A stretch of 64,000 nt of DNA. It comes from Halorientalis regularis. GTDB lineage: Archaea > Halobacteriota > Halobacteria > Halobacteriales > Haloarculaceae. Where the stretch lies: the NCBI RefSeq assembly GCF_023698535.1, contig NZ_JALJCL010000013.1, positions 1 through 64,000 of the forward strand. The letters are read 5' to 3'. Positions 16,776 to 25,702 of the stretch are shown here, piece after piece (within the stretch, counting starts at the first letter, position 1; each line of letters starts with the position of its first letter). Under the pieces are notes generated by a model. It saw only the letters and a list, made by a program, of their open reading frames with translations, ran no database searches and was not told the origin of the DNA. The position numbers were made by a program, and so were the translations under genes.

Positions 16776-17459
16776 TTACCAGGCCTCGCCACTGGCCAGG
16801 TCCACGTCGCCGTCCACTTTCGAGGACGGACAGATGTCTTCGAGAACACAGTCCGCACAGTCGGGGTTCCGTGCCGTACAGGTCGCCCGACCGTGGCTGA
16901 TCAGCAGGTGGGTGAAGTCCTGCCACTCCGACTCGGGCACGACTGGCATGAGGTCCTGCTCGATGGCTTCCGGGCGTTCCGCCTCGGTGATGCCCAGGCG
17001 GCGGGTCAGCCGCTGGACGTGCGTGTCGACGACGATCCCTTCGACGACCTCGTGGCCGTGCTGGAGGACGACGTTGGCCGTCTTCCGGCCGACGCCCTGG
17101 AGGTCGGTCAACTCGGCCATCGTGTCCGGGACCTCGCCGTCGTGGTCCTCGACGATGGTCCGACAGGCGTTCCTGATGTAACCGGCCTTGTTGTTGTAGT
17201 AGGTGATCGAGTTCAGGTCCTCGGCGAGTTCCTCCTGGTCGGCCGCGGCGTAGTCCGCGGCCGACTCGTACTTCTCGAAGAGGTGTTCGGTCTCCCCGTT
17301 GACCCGCTCGTCGGTACACTGGGCCGAGAGGATGACGGCGATCAGCAGTTCCAGTCGGTTCGAGAAGTTCAGCGAGATGGTCGTGTCGGGATACTCGTCG
17401 TGGAGTCGGTCGATGACCTCCTGTGTCTGGTCCTCGCGCGAGGAACGCGGCGTGCCCAT
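16776..17459 (-). CDS. nth: endonuclease III (DNA glycosylase/AP lyase)
   Basis: A 227-residue base-excision repair enzyme removing oxidised pyrimidines. The helix-hairpin-helix LQGVGRKTANVVL carries the catalytic lysine (GRK), and VVDTHVQR carries the catalytic aspartate. The C-terminal 4Fe-4S cluster loop is intact, with spacing C-x6-C-x2-C-x5-C (CTARNPDCADCVLEDIC). Length is normal for the family. A 150-base gap on its 3' side (16621-16775) holds no gene I can support. Confidence 0.95.
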   Translation of the reverse strand: MGTPRSSREDQTQEVIDRLHDEYPDTTISLNFSNRLELLIAVILSAQCTDERVNGETEHLFEKYESAADYAAADQEELAEDLNSITYYNNKAGYIRNACRTIVEDHDGEVPDTMAELTDLQGVGRKTANVVLQHGHEVVEGIVVDTHVQRLTRRLGITEAERPEAIEQDLMPVVPESEWQDFTHLLISHGRATCTARNPDCADCVLEDICPSSKVDGDVDLASGEAW

Positions 17460-17534
17460 GCTCGACTGGCGGTTCGCGGAGAACTTGGCACTATCGTTCG
17501 AGCGTGCGACCGCGTCGCGACCCGTCCGTGCCGT

Positions 17535-17912
17535 TCACCGGAGTCGCAACAGGGCCGGCACCACAGCCCGGGGTCGCGTTTCGACCGGTCCGAGCGACAG
17601 CGCCCAGCCGAGACGCCCCGGCGTGGCGTCCGCGCCGACGACTGCGAGCACCGCATCCCCGACCCGGATCTCGGCCGTTTCACCTGCTCCGTCGAGGATT
17701 CGGGCAAGTCGCCCGAGTTGGCCGCGCTCCGTGCGGCCGAGGCGGATGCCGGCCCAGACGGACGGGACCTGCACGCGGATGCGGTCGTCGACGGTGCTGA
17801 TCGCGAGGTCGACCCCGTCGACCGTCACGGAGAGGTTCGCAGTGATGTCGAGTCGGTCGCCAGCACGCGCGACCCGCGCGACCGTGGCGGCCAGATCACT
17901 GCTCGTTGCCAC
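17535..17912 (-). CDS. conserved haloarchaeal hypothetical protein
   Basis: A 125-residue soluble protein predicted to be mostly beta, with alternating strands (LDITANLSVTVDGVDLAIS, RIRVQVPSVWAGIRL, AEIRVGDAVLAVVG). No motif of a known enzyme family is visible. Its start lies two bases after the stop of the next small gene (17915), so the two form an operon. It is likely a haloarchaea-specific family. Function unknown. Confidence 0.7.
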   Translation of the reverse strand: MATSSDLAATVARVARAGDRLDITANLSVTVDGVDLAISTVDDRIRVQVPSVWAGIRLGRTERGQLGRLARILDGAGETAEIRVGDAVLAVVGADATPGRLGWALSLGPVETRPRAVVPALLRLR

Positions 17913-17914
17913 GC

Positions 17915-18139
17915 TCAGTCACGCTCTTGGGTGGTGATACGAACCGTGCCGTCCACCTGCCAGTGAGCGTGATCCGCGTCCTCGCCCACCTTGCTGGGGA
18001 CGGCTACCTCCATGTCCTCGAACTCGTAGACGATCTCGGCACCCCGACCGGTCAGTCGATCGTAGAGACCGATCGCGAGTTCCGGCCAACTGGTCGTTTC
18101 CTCTATCGTCTCGTCCGGGTTTGTATCAGACTCACTCAC
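17915..18139 (-). CDS. small conserved haloarchaeal protein
   Basis: A 74-residue acidic protein with an N-terminal helix (SWPELAIGLYDRLTGRGAEIVYEFEDMEV) and beta strands ending WQVDGTVRIT. This helix-plus-strand pattern (a membrane-face or lipid/protein-binding amphipathic helix) is common in short haloarchaeal proteins of unknown function. It is the first gene of a two-gene unit with the 125-residue protein downstream. A TATA-like atctaatcc/tataagtaa region lies just upstream (18140-18170). Confidence 0.72.
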   Translation of the reverse strand: MSESDTNPDETIEETTSWPELAIGLYDRLTGRGAEIVYEFEDMEVAVPSKVGEDADHAHWQVDGTVRITTQERD

Positions 18140-18242
18140 GTATCTAATCCAGGAGTGGTCTTACTTATAGTTACGCCGAGACCTGCACCGTTGCCACACG
18201 GCCGGCCCCCCTCGCACTGCCGAGCTGCGCTGGAGTGACACC

Positions 18243-19385
18243 CTACAGTCCGAGTTCGTCGCCCAGAATCGCGTGTTGAATCTCGCTGGTCCCCTCGCCG
18301 ATCTCCATGAGTTTGGCGTCGCAGTAGAACCGCTGAGGGGAGAAGTCCTCGGTGTACCCGTACCCACCGAGTACCTGCACGGCGTCCTCGGCGACTTCTC
18401 GGGAAATCTCGCTGGCGTCGAGTTTGGCCAGCGACGAGAGGCGGGTGGCGTCACCGCCGTCGTCGTAGGTCGTCGCGGCCTTGTGGGTCAGCAGGCGAGC
18501 GCGTTCGATCTTGCGGTCCATCGACACGAGTTTGTCCCGGATGGCGTCGAACTTCGAGATGGATTGCCCGAACTGTTCGCGCTCGCGTGCGTACTCGCGT
18601 GCGGCGTCGAACGCCCCCTGGGCGAGGCCGACCGAGAGCGCCGCGATGGAGATGCGGCCCCCGTCGAGCGTCTTCATCGTCTGGGTCCAGCCCTCGCCTT
18701 CGCCGCCGAGCAGGCGCTCCTCGGGGACCCAGCAGTCCTCGAACTGGATCTCACAGGTCGGCGAGGCGTTCAGCCCCATCTTGTCCCAGACGGTCGAGAC
18801 CGAGAACCCGTCGTCGGCCTCCGGGTCGACGATGAACGTGGAGATGCCGTCGTATCCGGCCTCGGGATCGGTGACGGCCTTCACGAGGATGGACTCGGCC
18901 ACGCTGGCGTTGGTGATGAACTGCTTGGTCCCGTTCAGGACGTAGCCGTCGCCGTCCCGCTCGGCGGTCGTCTGCATATTCGAGGCGTCGCTCCCCGAAC
19001 TGGGTTCGGTCAGGGCCCACGCGCCCATCCCGTCGCCCTCGGCGAGCGGGCGGAGCCACTCCTCTTTTTGCTCGTCGCTCCCGAAGGCCTCGATGGGTTT
19101 CGCGCCCAGCGACGTGTGGGCGACGAAGGAGAGGCCGACACTGCCCGAGACGCGGCCGAGTTCCTCGGCGACCAGCGCGTACATGAGGTAGTCGCCGCCG
19201 AGGCCGCCGTACTCCTCGGCGACGGGGACGCCCATCACGTCCAGGTCGGCCAGTTCGTCGAAAATCTCCGCGGGGAACCGGTGGTCGTCCTCGATGTCCT
19301 GTGCGATGGGGTCGATCTCTTCGGCACAGAACTCACGCACCGTCTCCCGGATCATCCGGTGTTCGTCGGGGAGATCGAAGTCCAT
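18243..19385 (-). CDS. acyl-CoA dehydrogenase
   Basis: A 380-residue flavoenzyme that oxidises acyl-CoA to enoyl-CoA in fatty-acid or branched-chain amino-acid breakdown. Signatures are [14 protein letters not shown], the FAD/substrate strand, and the C-terminal block [33 protein letters not shown]. The catalytic glutamate lies in the IGEGTSE region typical of short- or branched-chain dehydrogenases. The start at 19385 (MDFDLPDEH) is the standard N terminus; the longer frame upstream is noise that overlaps the divergent kinase gene. Substrate length cannot be fixed from sequence. Confidence 0.93.
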   Translation of the reverse strand: MDFDLPDEHRMIRETVREFCAEEIDPIAQDIEDDHRFPAEIFDELADLDVMGVPVAEEYGGLGGDYLMYALVAEELGRVSGSVGLSFVAHTSLGAKPIEAFGSDEQKEEWLRPLAEGDGMGAWALTEPSSGSDASNMQTTAERDGDGYVLNGTKQFITNASVAESILVKAVTDPEAGYDGISTFIVDPEADDGFSVSTVWDKMGLNASPTCEIQFEDCWVPEERLLGGEGEGWTQTMKTLDGGRISIAALSVGLAQGAFDAAREYAREREQFGQSISKFDAIRDKLVSMDRKIERARLLTHKAATTYDDGGDATRLSSLAKLDASEISREVAEDAVQVLGGYGYTEDFSPQRFYCDAKLMEIGEGTSEIQHAILGDELGL

Positions 19386-19479
19386 GGCGCTCCATAGCAC
19401 GGCGCCGACAAAAACTCTCGGCCGTCGACCCGGTTGCAGGGCCGAAAGGCTTTGTCCGTGGCCCGTCTCGCTTGAACCG

Positions 19480-20277
19480 ATGGCGATCCGTCGACTGCTC
19501 AGGGGCCAGCTCTCGGCAGCGGCGGTCGAACCGATCGTCGCGGCGGTCGCCCAGCGGTACGACCTGTCGGCCAACCGCGTGACCTTTCTGGAGGCGGACA
19601 ACTGGCTGTCGACCCCGCTGGTGATCGACGACGAAGTGTTCGTGAAGATCATTACTGACCGCCACTCACTCGTCCACGCGCTCCTGACGGCGGGTCGAAA
19701 CCTCGGGGCGTTCTCCAGCGGCACGGCGGGCTTTTTCGGCCACTACGACTCGCCGGTCGAGATGGCCGAACACGAACTCGCCGCGACCCAGCGGATGCGG
19801 GAACTCGGGGTCAACGTCCCCGAGCCCCTGGAGGCTTTCGAGGTCGACGGCTTCGGCGTCCTCGTCCTGGAGTACCTCCCCGAGTTCCGGACGCTCGACC
19901 AGCTGGACGCGGCGACCGTCGAGGGGCACGCCCCGGACCTGTTCGCGGCGCTCTCGACGATGCACGCCGACGGGCTGGTCCACGGCGACCTGCGGGCCGA
20001 GAACGTCCTCGTGGCCGACGGTGACCTCTACTTCATCGACGCGACGAACGTCCGCGGGGACGGCCTCGACGACGCACGAGCCTACGACGTGGCCTGTGCG
20101 CTGGGAGCGCTGGCACCCGAGATCGGTGCCAGAGCGGCCGTCGCGGCGGCACTGACCGCGTACTCGCCCGCAGACCTGCTCAACGCCCGGGCGTTTCTCG
20201 ATTTCGTCAACATCCGTCCGGACCACAGCTTCGACGCGGCCGCGGTCAAAGGCGAGATCGAGCGGGAGGCGACCTGA
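19480..20277 (+). CDS. RIO/Bud32-like protein kinase
   Basis: A 265-residue atypical kinase. The ATP-lysine is in the FVKIITD strand (K56). The catalytic loop reads HGDLRAENVL (H168, D170, N175), and the metal-binding aspartate lies in FIDATN (D187) in place of DFG. This is the pattern of RIO1/RIO2 and Bud32 families. There is no N-terminal winged helix as in RIO2, and no Kae1 fusion, so the target is unclear. It diverges from the acyl-CoA dehydrogenase gene with a 94-base shared promoter region. Confidence 0.85.
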   Translation: MAIRRLLRGQLSAAAVEPIVAAVAQRYDLSANRVTFLEADNWLSTPLVIDDEVFVKIITDRHSLVHALLTAGRNLGAFSSGTAGFFGHYDSPVEMAEHELAATQRMRELGVNVPEPLEAFEVDGFGVLVLEYLPEFRTLDQLDAATVEGHAPDLFAALSTMHADGLVHGDLRAENVLVADGDLYFIDATNVRGDGLDDARAYDVACALGALAPEIGARAAVAAALTAYSPADLLNARAFLDFVNIRPDHSFDAAAVKGEIEREAT

Positions 20278-20370
20278 CGGGCCCTCGACCGTGTCACCCC
20301 TAACGGCCGGCCTACTCCCCGGGTAGGCGGTGGATAGCTATCACGCTGGATTCGGAACCGCCGCGTGCCG

Positions 20371-20742
20371 ATGACTCGACGCACACGCCGACGACTGCTC
20401 GCTGGGACGGCCGCCGCCGCGCTGGCGGGCTGTGCCGGCCCGGAAGATAGCGGTAACGAAACCAGTCCCGACGGCGAAACGGGCGGTACGCCGGACGGTG
20501 GCGGGCCTGGCGGTACGCCCGAAGGAGATACGGCGACACCGACGATGCCGGGTGAGGGGACGACCACCGAGGAACCCATGTCGCCGGGCGAGGAGACGGA
20601 GACGAGAACCCTCGCGATGCCCGAAAACGAGACTACGACGACCGAAGACGGTGGGTTCCTCAGACCTGACCCCCGACCACCGAACCGCCAAGCGGGGATG
20701 GATTTTTATCCTCGCCGATGCAATTTTTGCCGGAGCTCATGA
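20371..20742 (+). CDS. short Tat-lipoprotein-like protein, possibly truncated
   Basis: A 123-residue frame beginning TRRTRRRLLAGTAAAALAGC, a twin-arginine signal with a lipobox (LAGC) typical of haloarchaeal lipoproteins. After the lipid cysteine there is only a low-complexity Gly/Thr/Pro/Glu linker of about 75 residues, then a short basic end (RRCNFCRSS) that overlaps the promoter and start of the aldehyde dehydrogenase gene. Lipoproteins of this kind normally carry a folded domain after the linker. This one seems to have lost it, so it may be a decayed gene. A GTG two codons upstream is an alternative start. Confidence 0.5.
   Translation: MTRRTRRRLLAGTAAAALAGCAGPEDSGNETSPDGETGGTPDGGGPGGTPEGDTATPTMPGEGTTTEEPMSPGEETETRTLAMPENETTTTEDGGFLRPDPRPPNRQAGMDFYPRRCNFCRSS
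20700..20710 (+). promoter_or_regulatory. TATA box of aldehyde dehydrogenase gene
   Basis: The AT-rich run tggatttttatcc lies about 30 bases before the ATG at 20739, as expected for a leaderless haloarchaeal promoter. It sits inside the C-terminal codons of the short lipoprotein frame, which argues that this frame's end is not strongly constrained. Confidence 0.6.
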
Positions 20743-22265
20743 GCCAGCAAATCCAGGGTCCGGCAGGCCACTACGTCGACGGCGAGTGGATCGAGAGCGG
20801 CGGCGAGCGGTTCGAGAGCGTCGATCCGGCGACCGGCGAGTCGTTGGGCGAGTTCTACCGCGGGACACCGGCCGAGGTCGAGCGCGCAGTGACCGCAGCC
20901 ACCGAGGCATTTCCGGCCTGGCGTGACCTCTCGTACGTCGACCGCGCGGAACACCTCTGGGAGGTGTTCCACGAACTCAGGGATCGCCACGCGGAACTGG
21001 GCGAGGTCGTCACCCGCGAGTGCGGGAAGGAGATCAGCGAGGGGAAAGCAGACGTGACCGAGGCCTGGCATATGGTCGAGTGGGCCGCGGGCAACGCTCG
21101 CCATCCCCACGGTGACGTGGTACCCAGCGAGATCGCCAGCAAGGACTCCTACATGCGGCGCAGTCCGCGCGGCGTCGTCGGCTGTATCACGCCGTGGAAC
21201 TTCCCCGTGGCCATCCCGTTCTGGCACATGGCCGTCGCCCTCGTGGAGGGCAACACCGTCGTCTGGAAGCCCGCCGAACAGACGCCGTGGTGCGGACAGG
21301 TGATCGCCGAGATGCTCGACGACGCCGGCGTCCCCGATGGCGTGTTCAACATGGTCCAGGGCTTCGGCGAGGCCGGCAACGCCATCGTCGAGGACGACCG
21401 CGTCGACACCGTCCTGTTCACCGGCTCGGCCGAGGTCGGTCACTCCATCGCGGACAAACTCGGGGGCGAACCCGGCCGGGAGGTGGCCCTGGAGATGGGC
21501 GGCAAAAACGCCATCGTGATCACAGAGGAGGCGGACATCGACGTAGCCGTCCACTCGGCGGTGATGTCGGCGTTCAAGACCACCGGCCAGCGCTGTGTCT
21601 CGGCCGAGCGCCTGATCGTCCACGATGCCGTCTACGACGAGTTCAAGCGGCGGTTCGTCGACCTCGCCGAGGACGTGGCGGTCGGCGACCCCCTCGACGA
21701 GTCGACGTTCATGGGCCCCGTCGTCGACGAGAGTCAGGTCGAGAAGTCCCACGAGTACAACCGACTGGCTCGTGAGGAGGGTGTCGACGTGCTGGTCGAC
21801 CGCTCCGAGCTGGCCGACGGAGAAATCCCCGACGGCAGTGACGACGGCTACTGGGTCGGCCCGTTCGTCTACGAGACCGAGTACGACCCCGAGATGCGCT
21901 GTCTCAAAGAGGAGGTGTTCGGCCCCCACGTCGCCCTGCTCCCCTACAGCGGGGACATCGAGCGTGCCGTCGAGATTCACAACGACGTGCCCTACGGGCT
22001 GGCGGGAGCCATCGTCTCGGAAAACTACCGGCAACTCAACTACTACCGCGACCACGGCGAGGTGGGGCTGGCCTACGCCAACCTGCCCTGCATCGGCGCG
22101 GAGGTGCAGTTGCCCTTCGGCGGCGTCAAGAAATCGGGCAAAGGCGCGCCGAGCGCCCGTGAGGTGATCGAGGCCGTCACCGAACGGACGGCGTGGACGC
22201 TCAACAACTCGACGGACATCGAGATGGCACAGGGGCTGTCGGCGGATATCACGACCGAGGAGTAA
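20739..22265 (+). CDS. NAD(P)-dependent aldehyde dehydrogenase
   Basis: A 508-residue aldehyde dehydrogenase oxidising an aldehyde to a carboxylate. The NAD-binding TPWNFPVAIP segment, the FTGSAEVG nucleotide loop, the general base in LEMGGKN and the catalytic cysteine in TGQRCVSAER are all intact. The family-specific LPFGGVKKSGKG near the C terminus is also present. The likely start is ATG 20739 (MSQQIQGP), preferred to one seven codons earlier because of promoter spacing. The closest type by reading is the semialdehyde/alpha-ketoglutarate semialdehyde group, but the substrate is not certain. Confidence 0.93.
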   Translation: MSQQIQGPAGHYVDGEWIESGGERFESVDPATGESLGEFYRGTPAEVERAVTAATEAFPAWRDLSYVDRAEHLWEVFHELRDRHAELGEVVTRECGKEISEGKADVTEAWHMVEWAAGNARHPHGDVVPSEIASKDSYMRRSPRGVVGCITPWNFPVAIPFWHMAVALVEGNTVVWKPAEQTPWCGQVIAEMLDDAGVPDGVFNMVQGFGEAGNAIVEDDRVDTVLFTGSAEVGHSIADKLGGEPGREVALEMGGKNAIVITEEADIDVAVHSAVMSAFKTTGQRCVSAERLIVHDAVYDEFKRRFVDLAEDVAVGDPLDESTFMGPVVDESQVEKSHEYNRLAREEGVDVLVDRSELADGEIPDGSDDGYWVGPFVYETEYDPEMRCLKEEVFGPHVALLPYSGDIERAVEIHNDVPYGLAGAIVSENYRQLNYYRDHGEVGLAYANLPCIGAEVQLPFGGVKKSGKGAPSAREVIEAVTERTAWTLNNSTDIEMAQGLSADITTEE

Positions 22266-22278
22266 CCCTCGAAACCGG

Positions 22279-22305
22279 CTCCAGCCGGCCGGCATCCCGG
22301 CCGGA
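22279..22305 (+). terminator. GC-rich hairpin after aldehyde dehydrogenase gene
   Basis: Just downstream of the stop, CCGGCCGG is mirrored by CCGGCCGG around a four-base loop (catc), giving a very stable hairpin. There is no clear T-run after it, so it may act as a 3' end or RNA-stability element rather than a classical terminator. Confidence 0.4.
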
Positions 22306-22400
22306 GTCGGTCTCGCCGACGGGACGAGGCGGCTGGCGTCTTTCGACGCCGCCGGACGGACCGAGCGGCGGTGGCCGAGCAGCGAGGCGGGCGCCTGTTA

Positions 22401-22437
22401 GTTGCCGGCGTGACGTGAAAAGCGCCGTACCGGCAAC
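22401..22437 (+). repeat. 8-bp inverted repeat in convergent gap
   Basis: GTTGCCGG at 22401-22408 is mirrored by CCGGCAAC at 22430-22437 with a 21-base loop. It lies between the convergent aldehyde dehydrogenase and nitrilase-family genes, where a bidirectional 3' end is expected. Nearby cataaatatt (about 22458) looks like an AT box without a gene behind it. Confidence 0.4.
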
Positions 22438-22476
22438 CACCGGTTGGGCTGCCCACCGCATAAATATTCGGACCGA

Positions 22477-23292
22477 TCACGTGTCTCGGCGGTCGGCCAG
22501 CGCGGGGAACTCTTCTCGGACCGACGCGACCTTCTCGGGGTCGAGGTCGGCCGTCACCAGCGTCGGGTCGTCGTCGGCACTCGCGAGCACCGTGCCCCAC
22601 GGATCGTAGACGGTCGAGCGCCCCAGCAGTTCCGCGTCCTCGAACGTCCCGCTCCCGTTGATCGTCGCCACGTAGGCGAGGTTCTCGACGGCGCGCGCTC
22701 GCGGGAGGAGTTGCCAGTGTTCGACCCGGGGGTACGGCCACGCGCTCGGGACGAGCACGAGCGTCGCGCCGTCGTCGACGAGGTCCCGGTACAGTTCGGG
22801 GAAGCGCAGGTCGTAACAGGTCGTGATCCCGATACCGAACCCCTCGAAGTCGACGACCGGCGCACGCTCGCCGGGGACCAGCAGGTCCGACTCGGCCGAA
22901 TCGTACCCGAAGAGGTGGTGTTTCCGGTAGACTGCGCGGCGCTGTCCGTCCCGGTCGAAAACGACGGCGGTGTTGGCCAGTCCGTCCTCGCTCGGCACCG
23001 TGAGATCGGTCCGTGCGGCCGTCGCGTCGAGATCTTCGACGACGGTACCGGCGAGGACGGCGATGTCGTGCTCGCGTGCGGCCGCGGCGAGTCGCTGGTG
23101 GGTCTCGCCGCCGACCGGTTCTGCGGTGCGGGCGTACAGGTCGAAGGCGAAGTAGCCGACCGAGAACAGTTCGGGGAGGGCCACGAGGTCCGCACCCGCG
23201 TCGGCAGCGCGCTCGACGGCGGCGACCCCACGGTCGACGTTGCCGCTCACGTCGCCGGGGTCGATGGACAGCTGGGCCAGCGCGACCTTCAC
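22477..23292 (-). CDS. carbon-nitrogen hydrolase (nitrilase superfamily)
   Basis: A 271-residue amidase-type hydrolase. The Glu-Lys-Cys triad is present: E41 in LPELF, K124 in YRKHHLFGY and C159 in TTCYDLRFPE. The DLRFPE context is that of the Nit/omega-amidase branch (nitrilase superfamily branch 10-like), so a deaminated amide such as 2-oxoglutaramate or deaminated glutathione is plausible. The substrate is not proven. Its start overlaps the stop of the upstream SRPBCC gene by four bases (ATGA), forming a two-gene operon. Confidence 0.9.
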   Translation of the reverse strand: MKVALAQLSIDPGDVSGNVDRGVAAVERAADAGADLVALPELFSVGYFAFDLYARTAEPVGGETHQRLAAAAREHDIAVLAGTVVEDLDATAARTDLTVPSEDGLANTAVVFDRDGQRRAVYRKHHLFGYDSAESDLLVPGERAPVVDFEGFGIGITTCYDLRFPELYRDLVDDGATLVLVPSAWPYPRVEHWQLLPRARAVENLAYVATINGSGTFEDAELLGRSTVYDPWGTVLASADDDPTLVTADLDPEKVASVREEFPALADRRDT

Positions 23293-23717
23293 GCCTCGAT
23301 CCCCAGGTCCTCGCGGATGGCGGCCTCGATGTTTTGGAGCTGTTCGTCCATGTTGCGCTTGAAGTACCGCTCGACGCCGGGCAGTTTGCCGTCGACGGTG
23401 AAGCGGTTTTCGACGCGGGTTCCCTCGTCGGTTTCGTGGAGTTCGTGTTCACCGACGACGCGCATCACCTTCGAACGACCGACGAACTCGACGTAGCGTG
23501 GCGGGTCGAAGGTCGTCTCCTCGGTCTCGATGGCGACGCGTCTGTCGATGACGGGGATCGGGAGCCTCACGTACCACGTCGCGGTGTGCTCACCCGTCTT
23601 CTCGAAATCGTCGACGACGCTGATCGGACGGGCCCGTTTCTCCGGGTCTGCGATGAACGACCATACGCGGTCCCGTTCGGCGGGCAACTCGAACGTCCGC
23701 TCGACCCGGACGGTCAT
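23289..23717 (-). CDS. SRPBCC / START-like (CoxG-type) protein
   Basis: A 142-residue protein of the helix-grip fold that binds hydrophobic ligands. It starts with the family pattern VERTFELPAERDRVWSFIADPEKRARPIS and ends in a long C-terminal helix (PGVERYFKRNMDEQLQNIEAAIRED). No enzymatic residues are identifiable; ligand unknown. It is co-translated with the nitrilase-family hydrolase through the four-base overlap. Confidence 0.85.
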   Translation of the reverse strand: MTVRVERTFELPAERDRVWSFIADPEKRARPISVVDDFEKTGEHTATWYVRLPIPVIDRRVAIETEETTFDPPRYVEFVGRSKVMRVVGEHELHETDEGTRVENRFTVDGKLPGVERYFKRNMDEQLQNIEAAIREDLGIEA

Positions 23718-23767
23718 AGCCTACCTTCGGACCGCCGGTCAAAAAAGAGTCCGACTTCCCTCGAGAC

Positions 23768-23992
23768 TCAACTTTGGGTGACGCGCCAGGTCGTCGACCG
23801 CGCACGGCCCCACTTCTCGATGTCCACGTCGTCGGATTTCTCTGCCAGTCGAGGGAGGCGCGCACCGACCTGTTTCGCCGAGAGTCCGATCTGCTCGGCA
23901 ATATTCTTGGCCCGGACGTAGGCTTCGTCCCCGCCGACCTGGTCACGGAGGTGCTCCAGGATACGCTGTTCCTCTTCGCTGAAATCGGCCAT
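23768..23992 (-). CDS. small winged-helix DNA-binding protein
   Basis: A 74-residue protein made of one winged helix-turn-helix: EEQRILEHLRDQV, then VRAKNIAEQIGLSAKQVGARLPRLAEK as the recognition region, and IEKWGRARSTTWRV as the wing. This small stand-alone wHTH is common to haloarchaea (a DUF7123-like family, from memory). It may be a regulator or chromatin-type protein. Target unknown. Confidence 0.82.
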   Translation of the reverse strand: MADFSEEEQRILEHLRDQVGGDEAYVRAKNIAEQIGLSAKQVGARLPRLAEKSDDVDIEKWGRARSTTWRVTQS

Positions 23993-24045
23993 GCCGAACG
24001 TAGGCGGTCCAGACGTTTAAGCTCTCGTTTTACCGAAACGCCTGC

Positions 24046-24231
24046 CTACGAGAAGACGTGAATCACGCCGACGGCGAGCGATCCGAACACGATTGCGAGG
24101 GCAAAGCCCCAGCCGGCCAACAGCTGTTGTGCGGCCGCCACGTACATCACGACTGCTCCGGCGATGCCGAGCGCCCCGAAGAGCAGTCCGAGGCCCAGCG
24201 CCTTGTCCGACTGTAGTCCGGTTTCTGCCAT
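24046..24231 (-). CDS. small two-helix membrane protein
   Basis: A 61-residue protein starting MAETGLQSDK, with two hydrophobic helices (about 12-35 and 40-59) and no charged loop of note. Haloarchaeal genomes carry many such short membrane proteins (DUF7525-like, from memory). The start at 24231 gives a compact hydrophobic protein; a longer frame upstream is arginine-rich noise. It diverges from the LEA14-like gene with a 127-base gap. Confidence 0.72.
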   Translation of the reverse strand: MAETGLQSDKALGLGLLFGALGIAGAVVMYVAAAQQLLAGWGFALAIVFGSLAVGVIHVFS

Positions 24232-24358
24232 TATCCGAGCTACCGGTAGCGCGTACTTAGTTTGTTCGAACCACGCTACTGCCGTCTGCGCCCCGTCTTG
24301 CCGGTGCTCCCACTGTCGGCCGGAAGACATATCCGATCAGTTGTACCACACCCCGCCA

Positions 24359-25561
24359 ATGGATACCGAACGGATTCGGTCGGCGTTTCTCGGCAGTAAG
24401 CGTCGCATAGCCGGGTCGGTCGGGGGTGGACTGGTCGTGCTGGTCGTCTTCGCCGTCCTTCTGGGCGTAATCGGCGTCCCCGGCGTCGGGGCCGTCGAGA
24501 ACCGCTTTGGCACCGTCAACGACTCCACCACCGTCATCGAGACGGATCTGGTCGTCACCAACCCCAACCCGGTCGGGGTCTCGCTGTCGGGCACCACGGT
24601 CGACTACACCGTGAAGATGAACGACGTGTCCATGGCTTCCGGACAGAAAGCGGGCCTCGCCATCGAGTCCGGCAACTCGACGCTCCCCTTCCGGACCTAC
24701 ATGCAAAACGACCGCATTCCGCCGTGGTGGCACTCCCACATCGAGAACCGCGAGCGGACCGAGGTCGTGATCGACGCCGTCGTCAGGTCGGGCCTGCTCG
24801 GGGGTCGCCAGATCAGCCTCCCGCAGAACCGAACCATCGAGACCGACCTGCTCGGCCAGTTCAACTCCTCGGAGACGCGCCCCATCGAAGCGGACCGTCC
24901 GTTCCCCTCGGACCCGATCCTGTTCGTCAACGAGACGAGCGCCCGCTGGGACCGGGCGGACCTCTCCCGTGAACGCACGCCCATCGCGATGTCGTTCCGG
25001 GCGTACAACCCCAAACAGTACCCCTACGCCGTCTCCGAACTCGGGTACACGATCACGATGAACGACGTACAGGTCGGCGAGGGCAGTAGCGAGGACGTGG
25101 CGACGATCCTGCCCCGGACCACCCAGCGCATCCGGGCCGACGTCGCCATCCGAAACCAGAACCTCGACGACTGGTGGGTGACCCACCTCCGAAACGGGCA
25201 GGTGACCGACCTGGAGATCCAGTTCTACGCCGTCGTCGACCCCGCCGACGACGCCCTCGAGGGTGGACTCGGAGACACCGGATCGTTCCGGATCCCACTG
25301 GACCCACTCGACTACCGGACCACCATCGAGACCGACATGTTCGGCACGAAAACCGAAAGCGCGAGCGGGAGCGCCGATACCGGCAGTGACGACGGCGGCC
25401 AGTCGACTCCCACGGACTCGGCGGACCGGAGTGCAGACGGCGGCTCGTCCGAAACGACCGCCGAGGACGGTTCCACCACGGAGACCGCAGACGGGACCGA
25501 CGGTGACACCGGCGGGTCGGTCACGACGACGACCGACGACGACGGCGGACTGCTGGGCTGA
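24359..25561 (+). CDS. membrane-anchored LEA14/WHy-domain protein
   Basis: A 400-residue protein with a signal-anchor helix at about 22-45, then two LEA14-like (WHy) domains of about 130 residues each. The repeats are seen as TDLVVTNPNPVGVSLSGTTVDYTVKMND and AMSFRAYNPKQYPYAVSELGYTITMND, and both continue to a WW-rich stretch (IPPWWHSHIEN; LDDWWVTHLRN). A long Ser/Thr/Asp/Gly tail (about 340-400) ends the protein. LEA14 domains relate to desiccation or osmotic stress. The protein probably faces outside the cell. An in-frame duplication is the simplest origin of the two domains. Confidence 0.85.
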   Translation: MDTERIRSAFLGSKRRIAGSVGGGLVVLVVFAVLLGVIGVPGVGAVENRFGTVNDSTTVIETDLVVTNPNPVGVSLSGTTVDYTVKMNDVSMASGQKAGLAIESGNSTLPFRTYMQNDRIPPWWHSHIENRERTEVVIDAVVRSGLLGGRQISLPQNRTIETDLLGQFNSSETRPIEADRPFPSDPILFVNETSARWDRADLSRERTPIAMSFRAYNPKQYPYAVSELGYTITMNDVQVGEGSSEDVATILPRTTQRIRADVAIRNQNLDDWWVTHLRNGQVTDLEIQFYAVVDPADDALEGGLGDTGSFRIPLDPLDYRTTIETDMFGTKTESASGSADTGSDDGGQSTPTDSADRSADGGSSETTAEDGSTTETADGTDGDTGGSVTTTTDDDGGLLG

Positions 25562-25702
25562 CTTAAAACACCATGTCATCCCGCGGACAGGGCTTTATCG
25601 GACGCATCGAAACGTGTGGTTGCATGACACGGAGTGCTGACGCTCCTGGTCGCGTTCTTCGAGGGTAACGAGGATCGCGACACCGGGAAGGGTGTTACGG
25701 CG

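Noticed and set aside
16041-17966. 641-codon plus-strand frame over the nth region
   Set aside because: It covers several better-supported genes on both strands and has no domain; codon bias is wrong.
20706-22295. 529-codon minus-strand frame
   Set aside because: It is the exact antisense of aldehyde dehydrogenase, whose catalytic motifs are intact.
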